Notes: generated by a model from the sequence alone, not told the origin. A stretch of DNA of 64,000 nt from Streptomyces sp. V3I8 (GCF_030817535.1 NZ_JAUSZL010000002.1:6386001-6450000), one strand, 5' to 3'. Positions 8,515-22,276 are shown, numbered from the stretch's first letter. Program-made: numbers and translations.

Positions 8515-9543
8515 ATGCGGGTCGGAGTACTGACCGGAGGCGGCGACTGCCCGGGGCTCAACGCCGTCATCCGGGGCATCGTCCGCAAGGGCGTGCAGGA
8601 GTACGGCTATGAGTTCACCGGCTTCCGGGACGGCTGGAGGGGGCCGCTGGAAGGCGACTTCGTCCGGCTTGACATTCCCGCCGTGCGCGGCATCCTGCCC
8701 CGCGGCGGCACCATCCTCGGCTCCTCGCGCACCAACCCGCTGAAGGCCGAGGACGGTGTCCGCCGCATCAAGGCGAACCTCGCCAAGGCCGAGGTGGACG
8801 CGCTGATCGCGATCGGCGGCGAGGACACCCTGGGGGTCGCCGCCCGGCTCACCGGCGAGTACGGGGTGCCCGTGGTCGGCGTACCGAAGACCATCGACAA
8901 CGACCTCTCCGCCACCGACTACACCTTCGGTTTCGACACGGCGGTGGGCATCGCGACCGAGGCCATCGACCGGCTGCACACCACCGCCGAGTCGCACATG
9001 CGGGTCCTGGTGTGCGAGGTGATGGGGCGGCACGCGGGCTGGATCGCGCTCCACTCGGGCCTCGCGGGCGGCGCCAACGTCATCCTCATCCCCGAGCAGC
9101 GCTTCGACATCGACCAGGTCTGCGCCTGGGTGACCTCGCGCTTCAAGGCCTCCTACGCGCCGATCGTGGTCATCTCCGAGGGGGCGATGCCCAAGGACGG
9201 CGACCTGGTCCTGAAGGACGGGTCGCTGGACTCCTTCGGGCACGTGCGGCTGTCCGGGGTGGGGGAGTGGCTCGCCAAGGAGATCGAGCGGCGCACGGGC
9301 AAGGAGGCGCGGACGACGGTCCTGGGGCACGTGCAGCGCGGCGGCACCCCCAGTGCCTTCGACCGGTGGCTGGCCACGCGGTTCGGGCTGCACGCCATCG
9401 AGGCCGTGCGGGACGGGGACTTCGGCAAGATGGTCGCGCTCCAGGGCACGGACATCGTGCGCGTGCCGATCGCGGAGGCGACGGCCCGTCTGAAGACGGT
9501 CGACCCCCGCCTGTACCAGGAGGTGGGAGTCTTCTTCGGCTGA
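8515..9543 (+). CDS. pfkA: 6-phosphofructokinase with PPi-type active-site residues
   Basis: Phosphorylates fructose 6-phosphate to fructose 1,6-bisphosphate in glycolysis. The 342-residue protein has the family motifs LTGGGDCPGLNA (1-18), GGTILGSSRTNP (64-75), PKTIDNDL (124-131, catalytic Asp) and MGRHAGWIA. The donor-site residue in GGEDT is Asp104 rather than Gly, and Lys125 precedes TIDND; this pair is the signature of pyrophosphate-dependent enzymes. The chain closely resembles the Amycolatopsis methanolica PPi-PFK as I remember it, so the phosphate donor may be PPi. The ATG at 8515 follows GAAGGGA. The stop codon is the first three bases of an octamer repeat. Confidence 0.92.
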   Translation: MRVGVLTGGGDCPGLNAVIRGIVRKGVQEYGYEFTGFRDGWRGPLEGDFVRLDIPAVRGILPRGGTILGSSRTNPLKAEDGVRRIKANLAKAEVDALIAIGGEDTLGVAARLTGEYGVPVVGVPKTIDNDLSATDYTFGFDTAVGIATEAIDRLHTTAESHMRVLVCEVMGRHAGWIALHSGLAGGANVILIPEQRFDIDQVCAWVTSRFKASYAPIVVISEGAMPKDGDLVLKDGSLDSFGHVRLSGVGEWLAKEIERRTGKEARTTVLGHVQRGGTPSAFDRWLATRFGLHAIEAVRDGDFGKMVALQGTDIVRVPIAEATARLKTVDPRLYQEVGVFFG

Positions 9544-9596
9544 CCGGCTGACCGGCTGACCGGCTGACCGGCTGACCGGCTGACCGGCTGACCGGC
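9541..9596 (+). repeat. Seven perfect copies of octamer TGACCGGC
   Basis: The octamer TGACCGGC is repeated seven times without error, beginning exactly at the pfkA TGA stop codon. Eight is not a multiple of three, so each copy places TGA in a different frame and all three frames are closed within 24 bases. Perfect copies suggest recent expansion by slippage. Confidence 0.95.
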
Positions 9597-9659
9597 TTCC
9601 CCGCCCCCGCCGCCCGTTCCCGTTCCCGACCCTGGGGGCTTCGCCCCCGGACCCCCTTT

Positions 9660-9712
9660 GCCCTCGGACGCCGGACGGGCTGAAGAAATCAGCCCGTCCG
9701 GCGTCCGAGGGC
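9660..9712. terminator. Bidirectional terminator hairpin between pfkA and trpEG
   Basis: A perfect 24-base-pair stem (9660-9683 with 9689-9712; arms begin GCCCTCGGACGCCGG) closes a five-base AGAAA loop. It lies between convergent pfkA and trpEG. Symmetry allows it to end transcripts from both sides. There is no clear U-tract, as is common in Streptomyces. Confidence 0.8.
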
Positions 9713-9756
9713 CGGCGGTCCGGGGGCATCGGGACCAGGGTGCGCAACGTCCTCGA

Positions 9757-13325
<3,569 letters not shown>

Positions 13326-13430
13326 CAGATCAACAGCGGTTCCGGCTGTTACCGGAGCATGTACTGGGGCGCGGATCACATGCGATCCGCGCCCCACCGT
13401 ACTTTTGTGGCCCGGAAGCGACGGGTAAGG

Positions 13431-13449
13431 TTAGGTTAGCCTCACCGAT
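13431..13449 (+). promoter_or_regulatory. Iron box (DmdR/IdeR-type operator) upstream of bfd
   Basis: TTAGGTTAGCCTCACCGAT differs in only a few places from the actinobacterial iron-box consensus TTAGGTTAGGCTCACCTAA. It lies about 47 bases upstream of the bfd start. DmdR1 with Fe(II) would be expected to repress bfd here and release it under iron starvation. Confidence 0.75.
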
Positions 13450-13495
13450 CCTCGGGACGGCGTGACCCATCGAATCCCGTCGGGAGGTGCGCCAC

Positions 13496-13741
13496 TTGTT
13501 CGTCTGCAACTGCTTCGGAGTGACCGAGGCACAGGTGAAGAAGCACGCGGCGGACGGCGCCTGCACACCCCGCCAGATCGCGTCCGCCTGCAAGGCGGGC
13601 ACGGACTGCGGGTCCTGCGTGCGGCGCATCCAGGCGCTGCTCGGCCGGGACGGCCGGGACGGCCTCCAGAAGCGCGAGCGGGCGGGTCGGGGCGTCCCCG
13701 TACGCGCCGAGATGCCGGAACGGCTGGAAGAGGCCGCCTGA
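13496..13741 (+). CDS. bfd: Bacterioferritin-associated ferredoxin-like [2Fe-2S] protein
   Basis: An 81-residue BFD-like protein that should pass electrons to bacterioferritin to reduce and mobilise stored iron. The [2Fe-2S] ligands are the two cysteines of FVCNCFG at the N-terminus and the two of GTDCGSC near residue 40, separated by the conserved CTPRQIASACKAG stretch. The TTG at 13496 is preferred because GGGAGG lies eight bases upstream; the in-frame GTG at 13487 overlaps that site. About 30 residues after the fold are an Arg/Glu-rich tail. It converges on bfr with a 21-base gap, and an iron box lies upstream. Confidence 0.88.
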   Translation: MFVCNCFGVTEAQVKKHAADGACTPRQIASACKAGTDCGSCVRRIQALLGRDGRDGLQKRERAGRGVPVRAEMPERLEEAA

Positions 13742-13762
13742 CGTCCGGCCTCCTCCGGGGGT

Positions 13763-14242
13763 CTAACCCTCCGGCTGCTCGATGAGCTGCGCGATGTAGA
13801 GCGCCTCGCCGAGCTTCTCCACCAGTTCCAGCTGGGTGTCCAGGTAGTCGATGTGGTGCTCCTCGTCCGCCAGGATCGCCTCGAAGATGTTCGCCGAGGT
13901 GACGTCCCCCTTGGCCCGCATCAGGTCGATGCCGCGCCGCAGCCGGTCGATCGCCTCGACCTCGACCTGGCGGTCCGCCTGGAACATCTCGGTGACCGTC
14001 TGCCCGACCCGGACGTGGAAGAGCCGCTGGTAGTTCGGCAGGCCGTCCAGGAAGAGGATGCGGTCGGTCAGCAGCTCCGCGTGCTTCATCTCGTCGAAGG
14101 ACTCGTGCCGCGTGTACTTCGCGAGCTTCGTCCAGCCGAAGTTCTCCTGCATCTTCGCGTGCAGGAAGTACTGGTTGATCGCGGTGAGCTCGGCGGTCAG
14201 CTGCTCGTTGAGGAACTCGAGGACCTCGGGGTCGCCCTGCAT
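13763..14242 (-). CDS. bfr: Bacterioferritin
   Basis: A 24-subunit heme-containing iron-storage protein that oxidises Fe(II) and stores the mineral. The 159-residue chain begins MQGDPEVLEFLNEQL and has the ferroxidase ligands in the four-helix bundle: Glu in LTAELTAIN, ExxH in DEMKHAE, a central Glu in VEAIDRL and ExxH in DEEHHIDYL. The heme-ligand Met is expected near residue 52 (in the FDEMKH stretch). AAGGAG lies nine bases before the ATG. Unlike convergent bfd, no iron box is seen upstream; instead there is an A/T-richer stretch with repeated AAGTA/TTAGTA motifs at 14315-14349. Confidence 0.95.
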   Translation of the reverse strand: MQGDPEVLEFLNEQLTAELTAINQYFLHAKMQENFGWTKLAKYTRHESFDEMKHAELLTDRILFLDGLPNYQRLFHVRVGQTVTEMFQADRQVEVEAIDRLRRGIDLMRAKGDVTSANIFEAILADEEHHIDYLDTQLELVEKLGEALYIAQLIEQPEG

Positions 14243-14314
14243 GGCAGAGGCTCCTTCCGGACAGGGGAACGGGTGGGTTGCGCCGCATGATTGCACCGGT
14301 GTTGAAGATCGTCC

Positions 14315-14349
14315 AGTAAGTGCATGCTTAGTAAGTAAGTACAGGCTTA
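14315..14349. promoter_or_regulatory. A/T-rich repeated motif between bfr and an oxidoreductase
   Basis: In a GC-rich setting this stretch has an unusual run of AGTAAGT, CTTAGTAAGTAAGT and GGCTTAG. TAAG-N6-CTTA forms a small inverted repeat at 14316-14329. It lies in the divergent promoter region of bfr and the molybdopterin oxidoreductase and could be an operator. I do not recognise the motif. Confidence 0.25.
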
Positions 14350-14425
14350 GTCCGCATTGTCGCGGTTGACCGAATGGGTACGGACCTGGTCGGGTCCACG
14401 TTCCCGGGTCTGTCAGGATGGAGTC

Positions 14426-15058
14426 ATGGGTCAGCCGGTGGATCGTGAATCTGGAGAGACAGCACAGCCGGACCTTCCGCCGGGACAGCGACTGCAGCGG
14501 GGCTGGCCGGTCACGCACTACGGGCCGGTGCCCAAGTTCCGTCCCGAGCGCTGGGAGTTCAGGGTCTTCGGGGCCACCGCCGACAGCGAGAAGCACTGCT
14601 GGACCCATGAGGAGATCACGGCCCTGCCGTACGCGACGGTCGTGGCCGATCTGCACTGCGTGACGAAGTTCAGCATGATCGGCGCGGAGTGGGGCGGCGT
14701 CCCGGCCCGGACGATCCTGGAGATCGCCCCGCCCGCACCCGCCGTCACGCACGTCATGGTCTGGGCGGAGTACGGCTACAGCTCGAATCTGCGCCTCGAC
14801 GACTTCGCGTCCGAGCGCTCGATCCTCGCCACCCACAAGGACGGCGAGCTGCTCACCGCGGAACACGGCTTCCCCCTGCGCCTCGTCGTGCCGCAGCTGT
14901 ACGCCTGGAAGGGCCCGAAGTGGGTCCGCGGCGTGGAGTACATGACCGCCGACCGCCGCGGCTTCTGGGAGGAACGCGGCTACCACAACGTCGGCGATCC
15001 CTGGCGCGAGCAGCGCTACTCCTACCAGGAGGAACCCGGGGACGGGCCCGAACTCTGA
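14426..15058 (+). CDS. Sulfite oxidase-like molybdopterin-dependent oxidoreductase
   Basis: A 210-residue protein with one oxidoreductase molybdopterin-binding domain. The expected Mo-ligand Cys is in DLHCVTKFS near residue 76. Other recognisable blocks are HYGPVPKFRPERW (about 33), MVWAEYGYS (about 110), HGFPLRLVVPQLY (about 153) and WVRGVEYM. There is no twin-arginine signal or heme domain, so unlike MsrP or true sulfite oxidase it should be cytosolic. The substrate is unknown. The ATG at 14426 follows GGATGGAG. It is divergent from bfr and converges on the endonuclease IV gene. Confidence 0.85.
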   Translation: MGQPVDRESGETAQPDLPPGQRLQRGWPVTHYGPVPKFRPERWEFRVFGATADSEKHCWTHEEITALPYATVVADLHCVTKFSMIGAEWGGVPARTILEIAPPAPAVTHVMVWAEYGYSSNLRLDDFASERSILATHKDGELLTAEHGFPLRLVVPQLYAWKGPKWVRGVEYMTADRRGFWEERGYHNVGDPWREQRYSYQEEPGDGPEL

Positions 15059-15130
15059 CGTCCTCGCCGGCCGGGGACCCGCCGCCGGCCGTGGGCCGTG
15101 GGCCGACGGGGACGGCCGCGGGGCTGTTCC

Positions 15131-16000
15131 TCAGCCGTCCCGCAGCTTCTTCAGCCGTTCCACGTCGGCCGCGTGTCCCTCCTTGCCGCCGGGCGTCTCG
15201 ATGACCAGGGGTACGCCCTCGGTGGCGGGGTGGGTCATCAGGGCGCGGAAGGGGTCCTCGCCGATGTGGCCGGCGCCGATGTTCTCGTGGCGGTCCTTGT
15301 GGGCGCCCGCCACGTCCTTGGAGTCGTTGGCGTGGATCAGCTTCAGGCGGCCCTCGCCGACCGCGTCCACCAGCAGGTCGAGGGTCTGGTGCATCCCGCT
15401 GGGCCCGGTGAGGTCGTGGCCCGCGGCGAAGATGTGGCACGTGTCCAGGCAGACGCCCAGTTTCGGATGGGCGTCGAGCGCCTCGAAGTAGGGGCCGAAG
15501 TCCCAGGTCCGCGAGCAGAGCGAGGCGCCCTGGCCGGCGGTCCCCTCCAGCAGGAGGTCGGGGTCGTCGTCGTGGGTCAGCTCGTCGAGCAGCGGCAGCA
15601 GGTGCTCGCGCACCTGCCGCAGCGCGACAGGGCGTTCCCGGCCGCCGGTGGCCGAGCCGGTGTGCACGACCACGCCCCGGGCCCCGATCGCGCGCGCCCT
15701 GCGCAGGGAGTGCCGCAGCGACTCCACCGACTTCTCCACGGTCGCCTCGGTGTGCGAGCCGAAGTTGATCAGGTAGGGCGCGTGGACGTACGCGGGAAGG
15801 GACCGCGCGGCGCAGGCCGTGCGGAACGCCTCGTCCTGGGCCGGGTTCCCGGCCGGGGTCGCCCAGCCGCGCGGGTTGGCGACGAAGACCTGCACGGCCT
15901 CGGCGGCCAGGTCGTGCGCGTACGCGAGGCCTACCGAGGCGAGGCCTCCGGCGACCGGGACATGACCGCCGACGGGGTTGCGGGACTGCTCTGTGCTCAC
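15131..16000 (-). CDS. nfo: Deoxyribonuclease IV (AP endonuclease, Nfo type)
   Basis: A zinc-dependent AP endonuclease that nicks abasic sites during base excision repair. The 289-residue TIM-barrel protein shows the metal-binding blocks HAPYLINFGS (about 92), VVHTGS (about 130), GVCLDTCHIFAAGHDL (about 190), LIHANDSKD (about 226), KDRHENIGAGHIG (about 239) and PLVIETPGG (about 265). The GTG at 16000 has GGGAGG immediately before it, unusually close, so the true start could be slightly downstream. The first 15 residues are poorly conserved. It converges on the molybdopterin protein. Confidence 0.93.
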   Translation of the reverse strand: MSTEQSRNPVGGHVPVAGGLASVGLAYAHDLAAEAVQVFVANPRGWATPAGNPAQDEAFRTACAARSLPAYVHAPYLINFGSHTEATVEKSVESLRHSLRRARAIGARGVVVHTGSATGGRERPVALRQVREHLLPLLDELTHDDDPDLLLEGTAGQGASLCSRTWDFGPYFEALDAHPKLGVCLDTCHIFAAGHDLTGPSGMHQTLDLLVDAVGEGRLKLIHANDSKDVAGAHKDRHENIGAGHIGEDPFRALMTHPATEGVPLVIETPGGKEGHAADVERLKKLRDG

Positions 16001-16076
16001 CCTCCCAGGGTGTCACGCGGTCCCGGGCCTCCCGTCGGCGGCCGTGTCCCGGGCGTCCGTCCGGACGTCTGATCGC

Positions 16077-16132
16077 CCGAGCACCCGAGCACCCGAGCAC
16101 CAGGACACCCGAGCACCAGGACACCCGGACGC
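16077..16132. repeat. Imperfect octamer tandem repeat (CCGAGCAC / CAGGACAC)
   Basis: Seven octamers in a row: CCGAGCAC three times, CAGGACAC, CCGAGCAC, CAGGACAC, and a diverged CCGGACGC. The array lies between the nfo start and the kinase stop. Unlike the perfect array after pfkA, two unit types alternate, so it is older or under some constraint. Confidence 0.85.
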
Positions 16133-16163
16133 CCGATCGTCCGGACGAGCGGTCCGGCTCCGG

Positions 16164-18089
16164 TCAGCGGATCTCGATCTTGATCGTCGATCCCTTGGGC
16201 GCGGTGTCGCCGCCCTCCGTGGACTGGCTCTTGACCGTGTCGCCGAACAGGCCCAGCAGGCCGCGGTCCTCGTCCACCTCGAAGCCGGCCTCCTCCAGCG
16301 CCTGCTTCGCGTCGTCGACGCTGTCGCCCACGACGTCCGGGACCTCGATCATCGGCGGGCCCTTGGAGACCTTCAGCTCGACGGTGTCGCCCTCCGCCGC
16401 GTCACTCCCGGGCTTGCGCGACTGCTCCGCCACCTGCCCGGCCTCGTAGTCGGCGGTGATCCGCCCGGTGGCGACCTCGACCGTCAGACCCGCGTCCTCC
16501 AGCTCCTGCCGGGCGTCCTTCAGGTCGTCGCCGAGCACGTCGGGCACCTCCACCGGGCGCCCCTTGCTGACGACGAGCGCGATCGCCGAACCGCCGCGGC
16601 GCTCGGTGCCCGCCGCCGGCTTCGTGCCGATCACGGAGCCCACGGTGACCTCGTCGCTGAACGCCTTGGTGACCATGCCCGCCTTGAGGCCTTCCTGCTC
16701 CAGCCGGTCCTTGGCCTTGCCGAGCACGAAGCCCTTGAGGTCCGGCACCCGCACGATGTCCGGCCCCTCGGAGACCGTCAGCGTCACGGAGTCGTTGTCG
16801 CGGATGCGGGCGCCCACGCCGGGGTCGGTGCTGATGACACGGCCGGCCTTGACCGTGTCGCTGTTCTTTTTCTTGACCTTCACCTCGAGCCCGGCGCTCT
16901 CGATGCGCCGGACGGCCTGCGCCTCGGTCTTGTCGAGCACCGCCGGGACCTCGGTGAACTGCCCGGAGTTGATGTACCAGACCCCCGCGCCGACGCCGAG
17001 GACCAGCAGCACCGCGGCGACGATCGCGAGCAGGCCCCGGCGGGGCGCCAGGGTGCGGCGGCCGGCGCGGGGCGGCTCGGGCGGCAGGGACGGCAGGAAG
17101 CTCGTGCGGTGCAGCTCCGCCTCGTCGTCGTTCACCGGGAGCGGCCGCGGCACCGACAGCGAGCGTGGAATCACGCTCGTGAGGTCCTCGGTGCCCGCGC
17201 GGTCCGCGGCGACGGCCCCCGGGGGCACGGTGTCCAGCTGGTCGTCGCTCAGGACGACCCGCGCGTCCAGGGTCTGCGCGAGCAGCGCCACCGCGTCGTA
17301 GGGGCGGATGCCGGGGTTGCGGGCGGTGGCCGACAGGACCAGTTCGTCCAGCTCGTGGGGCAGGCCGGGGACGGCCGCCGACGGCGGGGGCACGTCCTCG
17401 TGCAGATGCTTGTAGAGCACCGCGGCGGGCGAGTCCCCCGAGTGCGGCCGGTCGCCGGTCAGCATCTCGTAGAGGAGGATGCCGCACGCGTACACGTCCA
17501 CACGGGGATCGGCCGTGCCGCTCTCTATCTGCTCCGGCGCGAGGTAGGACACCGTGCCCAGCACGGCGCCCGTCGTGTGGGTGACCGTGTCCACGGCCCG
17601 TACGAGACCGAAGTCCGCCACCTTCACCCGGCCGTCGTCCCCTATGAGGACGTTCTCCGGCTTCATGTCGCGGTGCACGAACCCGGCGCGGTGCGCGGCG
17701 CCGAGCGCGGCGAGGACCGGCTCCAGGATGTCCAGCGCGGCCCGCGGCTGGAGCGCCCCCCGCTCGCGCAGCACGTCACGCAGGGTGCATCCGGCGACGT
17801 ACTCCATCGCCAGGTAGACGTAGGCGCCCTGGGCGCCCTGGTCGAAGACCTGCACCACGTTCGGGTGGGCGAGCCGCGCCACCGACTTGGCCTCACGGAT
17901 GAAGCGCTCGACGAACGAGGCGTCGGCGGCCAGGGCCGGATGCATCACCTTGAGCGCGAGCACCCGGTCGAGACGGGTGTCCACGGCCCGGTAGACCGTG
18001 GCCATCCCGCCGACCGCGATGCGCGCGTCGACGTGATACCGACCGTCGAGCACATGCCCGACCAAGGGGTCTTGAAGGGTCGTGTCCAC
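16164..18089 (-). CDS. PASTA-domain Ser/Thr protein kinase (PknB type)
   Basis: A 641-residue membrane kinase that should sense peptidoglycan fragments or lipid II and phosphorylate cell-wall and division proteins. The kinase domain (about 15-275) has the glycine loop IAVGGMATVYRA, Lys47 in ALKVMH, HRDMKPEN, DFG and the APEQI motif. A Pro-rich juxtamembrane segment leads to one TM helix (RGLLAIVAAVLLVLGVGAGV), then four extracellular PASTA repeats to the C-terminus. The GTG at 18089 gives the family N-terminus, though no ribosome site is evident. In S. coelicolor this position is SCO2110, which I recall as PkaF. The last PASTA unit carries an inserted GLLGLFGD loop. Confidence 0.92.
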   Translation of the reverse strand: MDTTLQDPLVGHVLDGRYHVDARIAVGGMATVYRAVDTRLDRVLALKVMHPALAADASFVERFIREAKSVARLAHPNVVQVFDQGAQGAYVYLAMEYVAGCTLRDVLRERGALQPRAALDILEPVLAALGAAHRAGFVHRDMKPENVLIGDDGRVKVADFGLVRAVDTVTHTTGAVLGTVSYLAPEQIESGTADPRVDVYACGILLYEMLTGDRPHSGDSPAAVLYKHLHEDVPPPSAAVPGLPHELDELVLSATARNPGIRPYDAVALLAQTLDARVVLSDDQLDTVPPGAVAADRAGTEDLTSVIPRSLSVPRPLPVNDDEAELHRTSFLPSLPPEPPRAGRRTLAPRRGLLAIVAAVLLVLGVGAGVWYINSGQFTEVPAVLDKTEAQAVRRIESAGLEVKVKKKNSDTVKAGRVISTDPGVGARIRDNDSVTLTVSEGPDIVRVPDLKGFVLGKAKDRLEQEGLKAGMVTKAFSDEVTVGSVIGTKPAAGTERRGGSAIALVVSKGRPVEVPDVLGDDLKDARQELEDAGLTVEVATGRITADYEAGQVAEQSRKPGSDAAEGDTVELKVSKGPPMIEVPDVVGDSVDDAKQALEEAGFEVDEDRGLLGLFGDTVKSQSTEGGDTAPKGSTIKIEIR

Positions 18090-18244
18090 GCAGGTGAGTG
18101 TACGAGCCACCACTGACGGGGCCCTCCGTCCGGGCGGTTCCGGGGCGGTACTGAAGCCGACCTGTGACGGACCCCGCACGCCGATCGGGGCGGCACACCG
18201 TACGAATTCGGACAGATGTCCAGGCCGGGAGATGGGGCCGAAGG

Positions 18245-20420
<2,176 letters not shown>

Positions 20421-20430
20421 GGGCGTCCAG

Positions 20431-20524
20431 CCCCTCCCTTCGCCGGCATGACCCGGATCAGGTTCGTACGGTCGGAGGCCGTCCAGCCTCCCTCTCAGCC
20501 CGGTGCGTCCGGGCTCCCGCGAGT
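20431..20524 (-). promoter_or_regulatory. TPP riboswitch (THI element)
   Basis: On the minus strand the conserved core reads GGAGCCCGGACGCACCGGGCTGAGAG in two blocks and, after a variable hairpin, ACCTGATCCGGGTCATGCCGGCGAAGGGAGG in two blocks. The CTGAGA and ACCTGATC...CATGCCGGCGAAGGGA parts are diagnostic. The thiO ribosome site GGAGGGG (20437-20431) is the 3' edge of the aptamer, so TPP binding could hide it directly, indicating translational control. Confidence 0.95.
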
Positions 20525-20582
20525 GCTCTACGTTGGCCACCCTAACTCCTCGCCCCGCACCGCAGTAAGGGAGCCTCACGGC

Positions 20583-20927
20583 ATGGCCCGCTCGCTCGAC
20601 GGACTCGTCCTCGCCCCCGTGGCCGACCAGGCCCCCGGCCAGGTGGGTACGCGCACCCGGTTCGCGTACCACGAGGAGGACGGCCGGATCTGGGCCGACT
20701 ACGCGGGTGGCGACGTCGTGCGCGGCCATCTCGTGGGCACCCGGGAGGGCGACCGGCTCGACTTCCGGTACGTGCAGCTGAAGACGGACGGAACCACCTC
20801 GTCCGGGCACTGCGTGTCCCTGGTCGCCGAGACCCCCGACGGGCGGGTGCGGCTGGCGGAGACCTGGGAGTGGGAGTCCCAGGAGGGCAGCGGGACGAGT
20901 GTGGTCGAAGAGGTGACCGCGGCCTGA
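20583..20927 (+). CDS. Small conserved protein, lipocalin-like beta-sheet type
   Basis: A 114-residue protein of unknown function. Predicted strands alternate with turns (VGTRTRFAYHEEDG, IWADYAGGDVVRGHLVG, LDFRYVQLKTDG, GRVRLAETWEWE), which fits a small beta-barrel. The order YxGGxxVxGxLxG, LDFRY and RLxExWxW resembles short proteins in bacilli that databases sometimes label N-acetylglutamate synthase; no acetyltransferase motif is visible, so that name looks wrong. AGGGAG lies ten bases before the ATG. It is divergent from the thiO riboswitch. Confidence 0.7.
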   Translation: MARSLDGLVLAPVADQAPGQVGTRTRFAYHEEDGRIWADYAGGDVVRGHLVGTREGDRLDFRYVQLKTDGTTSSGHCVSLVAETPDGRVRLAETWEWESQEGSGTSVVEEVTAA

Positions 20928-21046
20928 GGCCGGGGTCCGAAGCCGTGCCACGGCCCGGCGGCCCCGCTCCCGGGGCGACGGATCCGCCGGCCGTCCGTAC
21001 CGCCTGCGCTTACCAACTGTTCGTACCGACTGTCTATGGTGACCGG

Positions 21047-22276
21047 GTGAGCGAGCTGACGCAGGGAGCGGACCCGACGGCGCGATCCGGGGTCGTGATC
21101 GTCGGTGCGGGCATGGCCGGCGTGCAGACGGCCGTCGCCCTGCGGGAGCAGGGCTTCCGGGGGCCCGTGACCCTGATCGGCGCGGAACCCCACCAGCCGT
21201 ACGACCGGCCGCCCCTGTCCAAGGCCGTACTGCTCGGCAAGGCCGAGGGCTCCGCCTTCGACGTCGACTTCGAGAGCCTCGGCGTCGGACTGCGCCTGGG
21301 GCTCGCCGTGACCGGCCTGCACCCCGGCCGGCGCGAACTCGACACCGCCGACGGTCCCGTCCCGTACGACGCCCTGGTCGTCGCCACGGGAGCGGAACCC
21401 GTCCGGCTGCCCGGCACCGAGGGCGTACCCGGCGTCCATCTGCTGCGCACCCTCGACGACGCCGAGCGGCTGCGCCCGGTCCTCGCCCGGCAGCTCGACG
21501 TCGTGGTGGTGGGCGCGGGCTGGATCGGCGCGGAGTTCGCCACGGCGGCGCGTGAGGCGGGGTGCGCGGTGACCGTCGTCGAGGCCGCCGGCCGGCCGCT
21601 CGCCGGCGCCCTGCCGGCCGAGGTGGCCGCTCCGATGGCAGCCTGGTACGCGGACAGCGGGGCGTCGCTGCGCACCCACGCGCGCGTGGAACGCGTCGAG
21701 CCCGGCGCGGTGGTGCTGGACGACGGGTCGCGGCTGCCCGCGGGAGCCGTGGTCGTAGGCGTCGGGGCGCGGCCCGCCACGTCCTGGCTGACCGGCTCGG
21801 GGATCGAACTCGGCGCCCACGGGGAGGTCGTCGCGGACGACCACCTGCGCACCTCCGTCCCGGACGTGTACGCGGTCGGCGACTGCGCCTCCTTCCCGTC
21901 GGGCCGCTACGGGGAGCGCCTGCTGGTCCACCACTGGGACAACGCGCTGCAGGGACCGCGCACGGTCGCGGCGGACATCGCCGGCGAGGCGCCCGGGCCG
22001 TACGACCCGGTGCCCTACTTCTGGTCCGAGCAGTTCGGCCGCTTCGTTCAGTACGCGGGGCACCACGGGTCCGCCGACACCGTGGTGTGGCGGGGCGAAC
22101 CGGCCGGGCCCGCCTGGTCGGTGTGCTGGCTCCGGGAGGGCCGCCTGGTCGCCGTCCTGGCGGTGGGCCGGCCCCGGGACCTGGCACAGGGCCGCCGCCT
22201 GATCGAGACGGGCGCGGTGATGGATCCCGCCCTGCTGGCGGATCCCGGGCGCCCCTTGAAGAAAGCCGCGGTCTGA
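21047..22276 (+). CDS. FAD/NAD-dependent ferredoxin (rubredoxin) reductase-like oxidoreductase
   Basis: A 409-residue flavoprotein of the pyridine nucleotide-disulfide oxidoreductase fold, reductase type without redox cysteines. It has an N-terminal FAD motif VVIVGAGMAGVQTAVALRE (about 14-32), an NAD(P)H motif VVVVGAGWIGAEFATAARE (about 148-166), the second FAD block SVPDVYAVGDCAS (about 270) and the C-terminal VHHWDNALQGPRTVAADIAG typical of BphA4/FdR enzymes. The likely partner is a ferredoxin; none lies adjacent. The GTG at 21047 lacks a ribosome site, but TATGGT at 21035-21040 suggests a leaderless mRNA. Downstream, at about 22280-22315, is part of a dispersed repeat. Confidence 0.82.
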   Translation: MSELTQGADPTARSGVVIVGAGMAGVQTAVALREQGFRGPVTLIGAEPHQPYDRPPLSKAVLLGKAEGSAFDVDFESLGVGLRLGLAVTGLHPGRRELDTADGPVPYDALVVATGAEPVRLPGTEGVPGVHLLRTLDDAERLRPVLARQLDVVVVGAGWIGAEFATAAREAGCAVTVVEAAGRPLAGALPAEVAAPMAAWYADSGASLRTHARVERVEPGAVVLDDGSRLPAGAVVVGVGARPATSWLTGSGIELGAHGEVVADDHLRTSVPDVYAVGDCASFPSGRYGERLLVHHWDNALQGPRTVAADIAGEAPGPYDPVPYFWSEQFGRFVQYAGHHGSADTVVWRGEPAGPAWSVCWLREGRLVAVLAVGRPRDLAQGRRLIETGAVMDPALLADPGRPLKKAAV

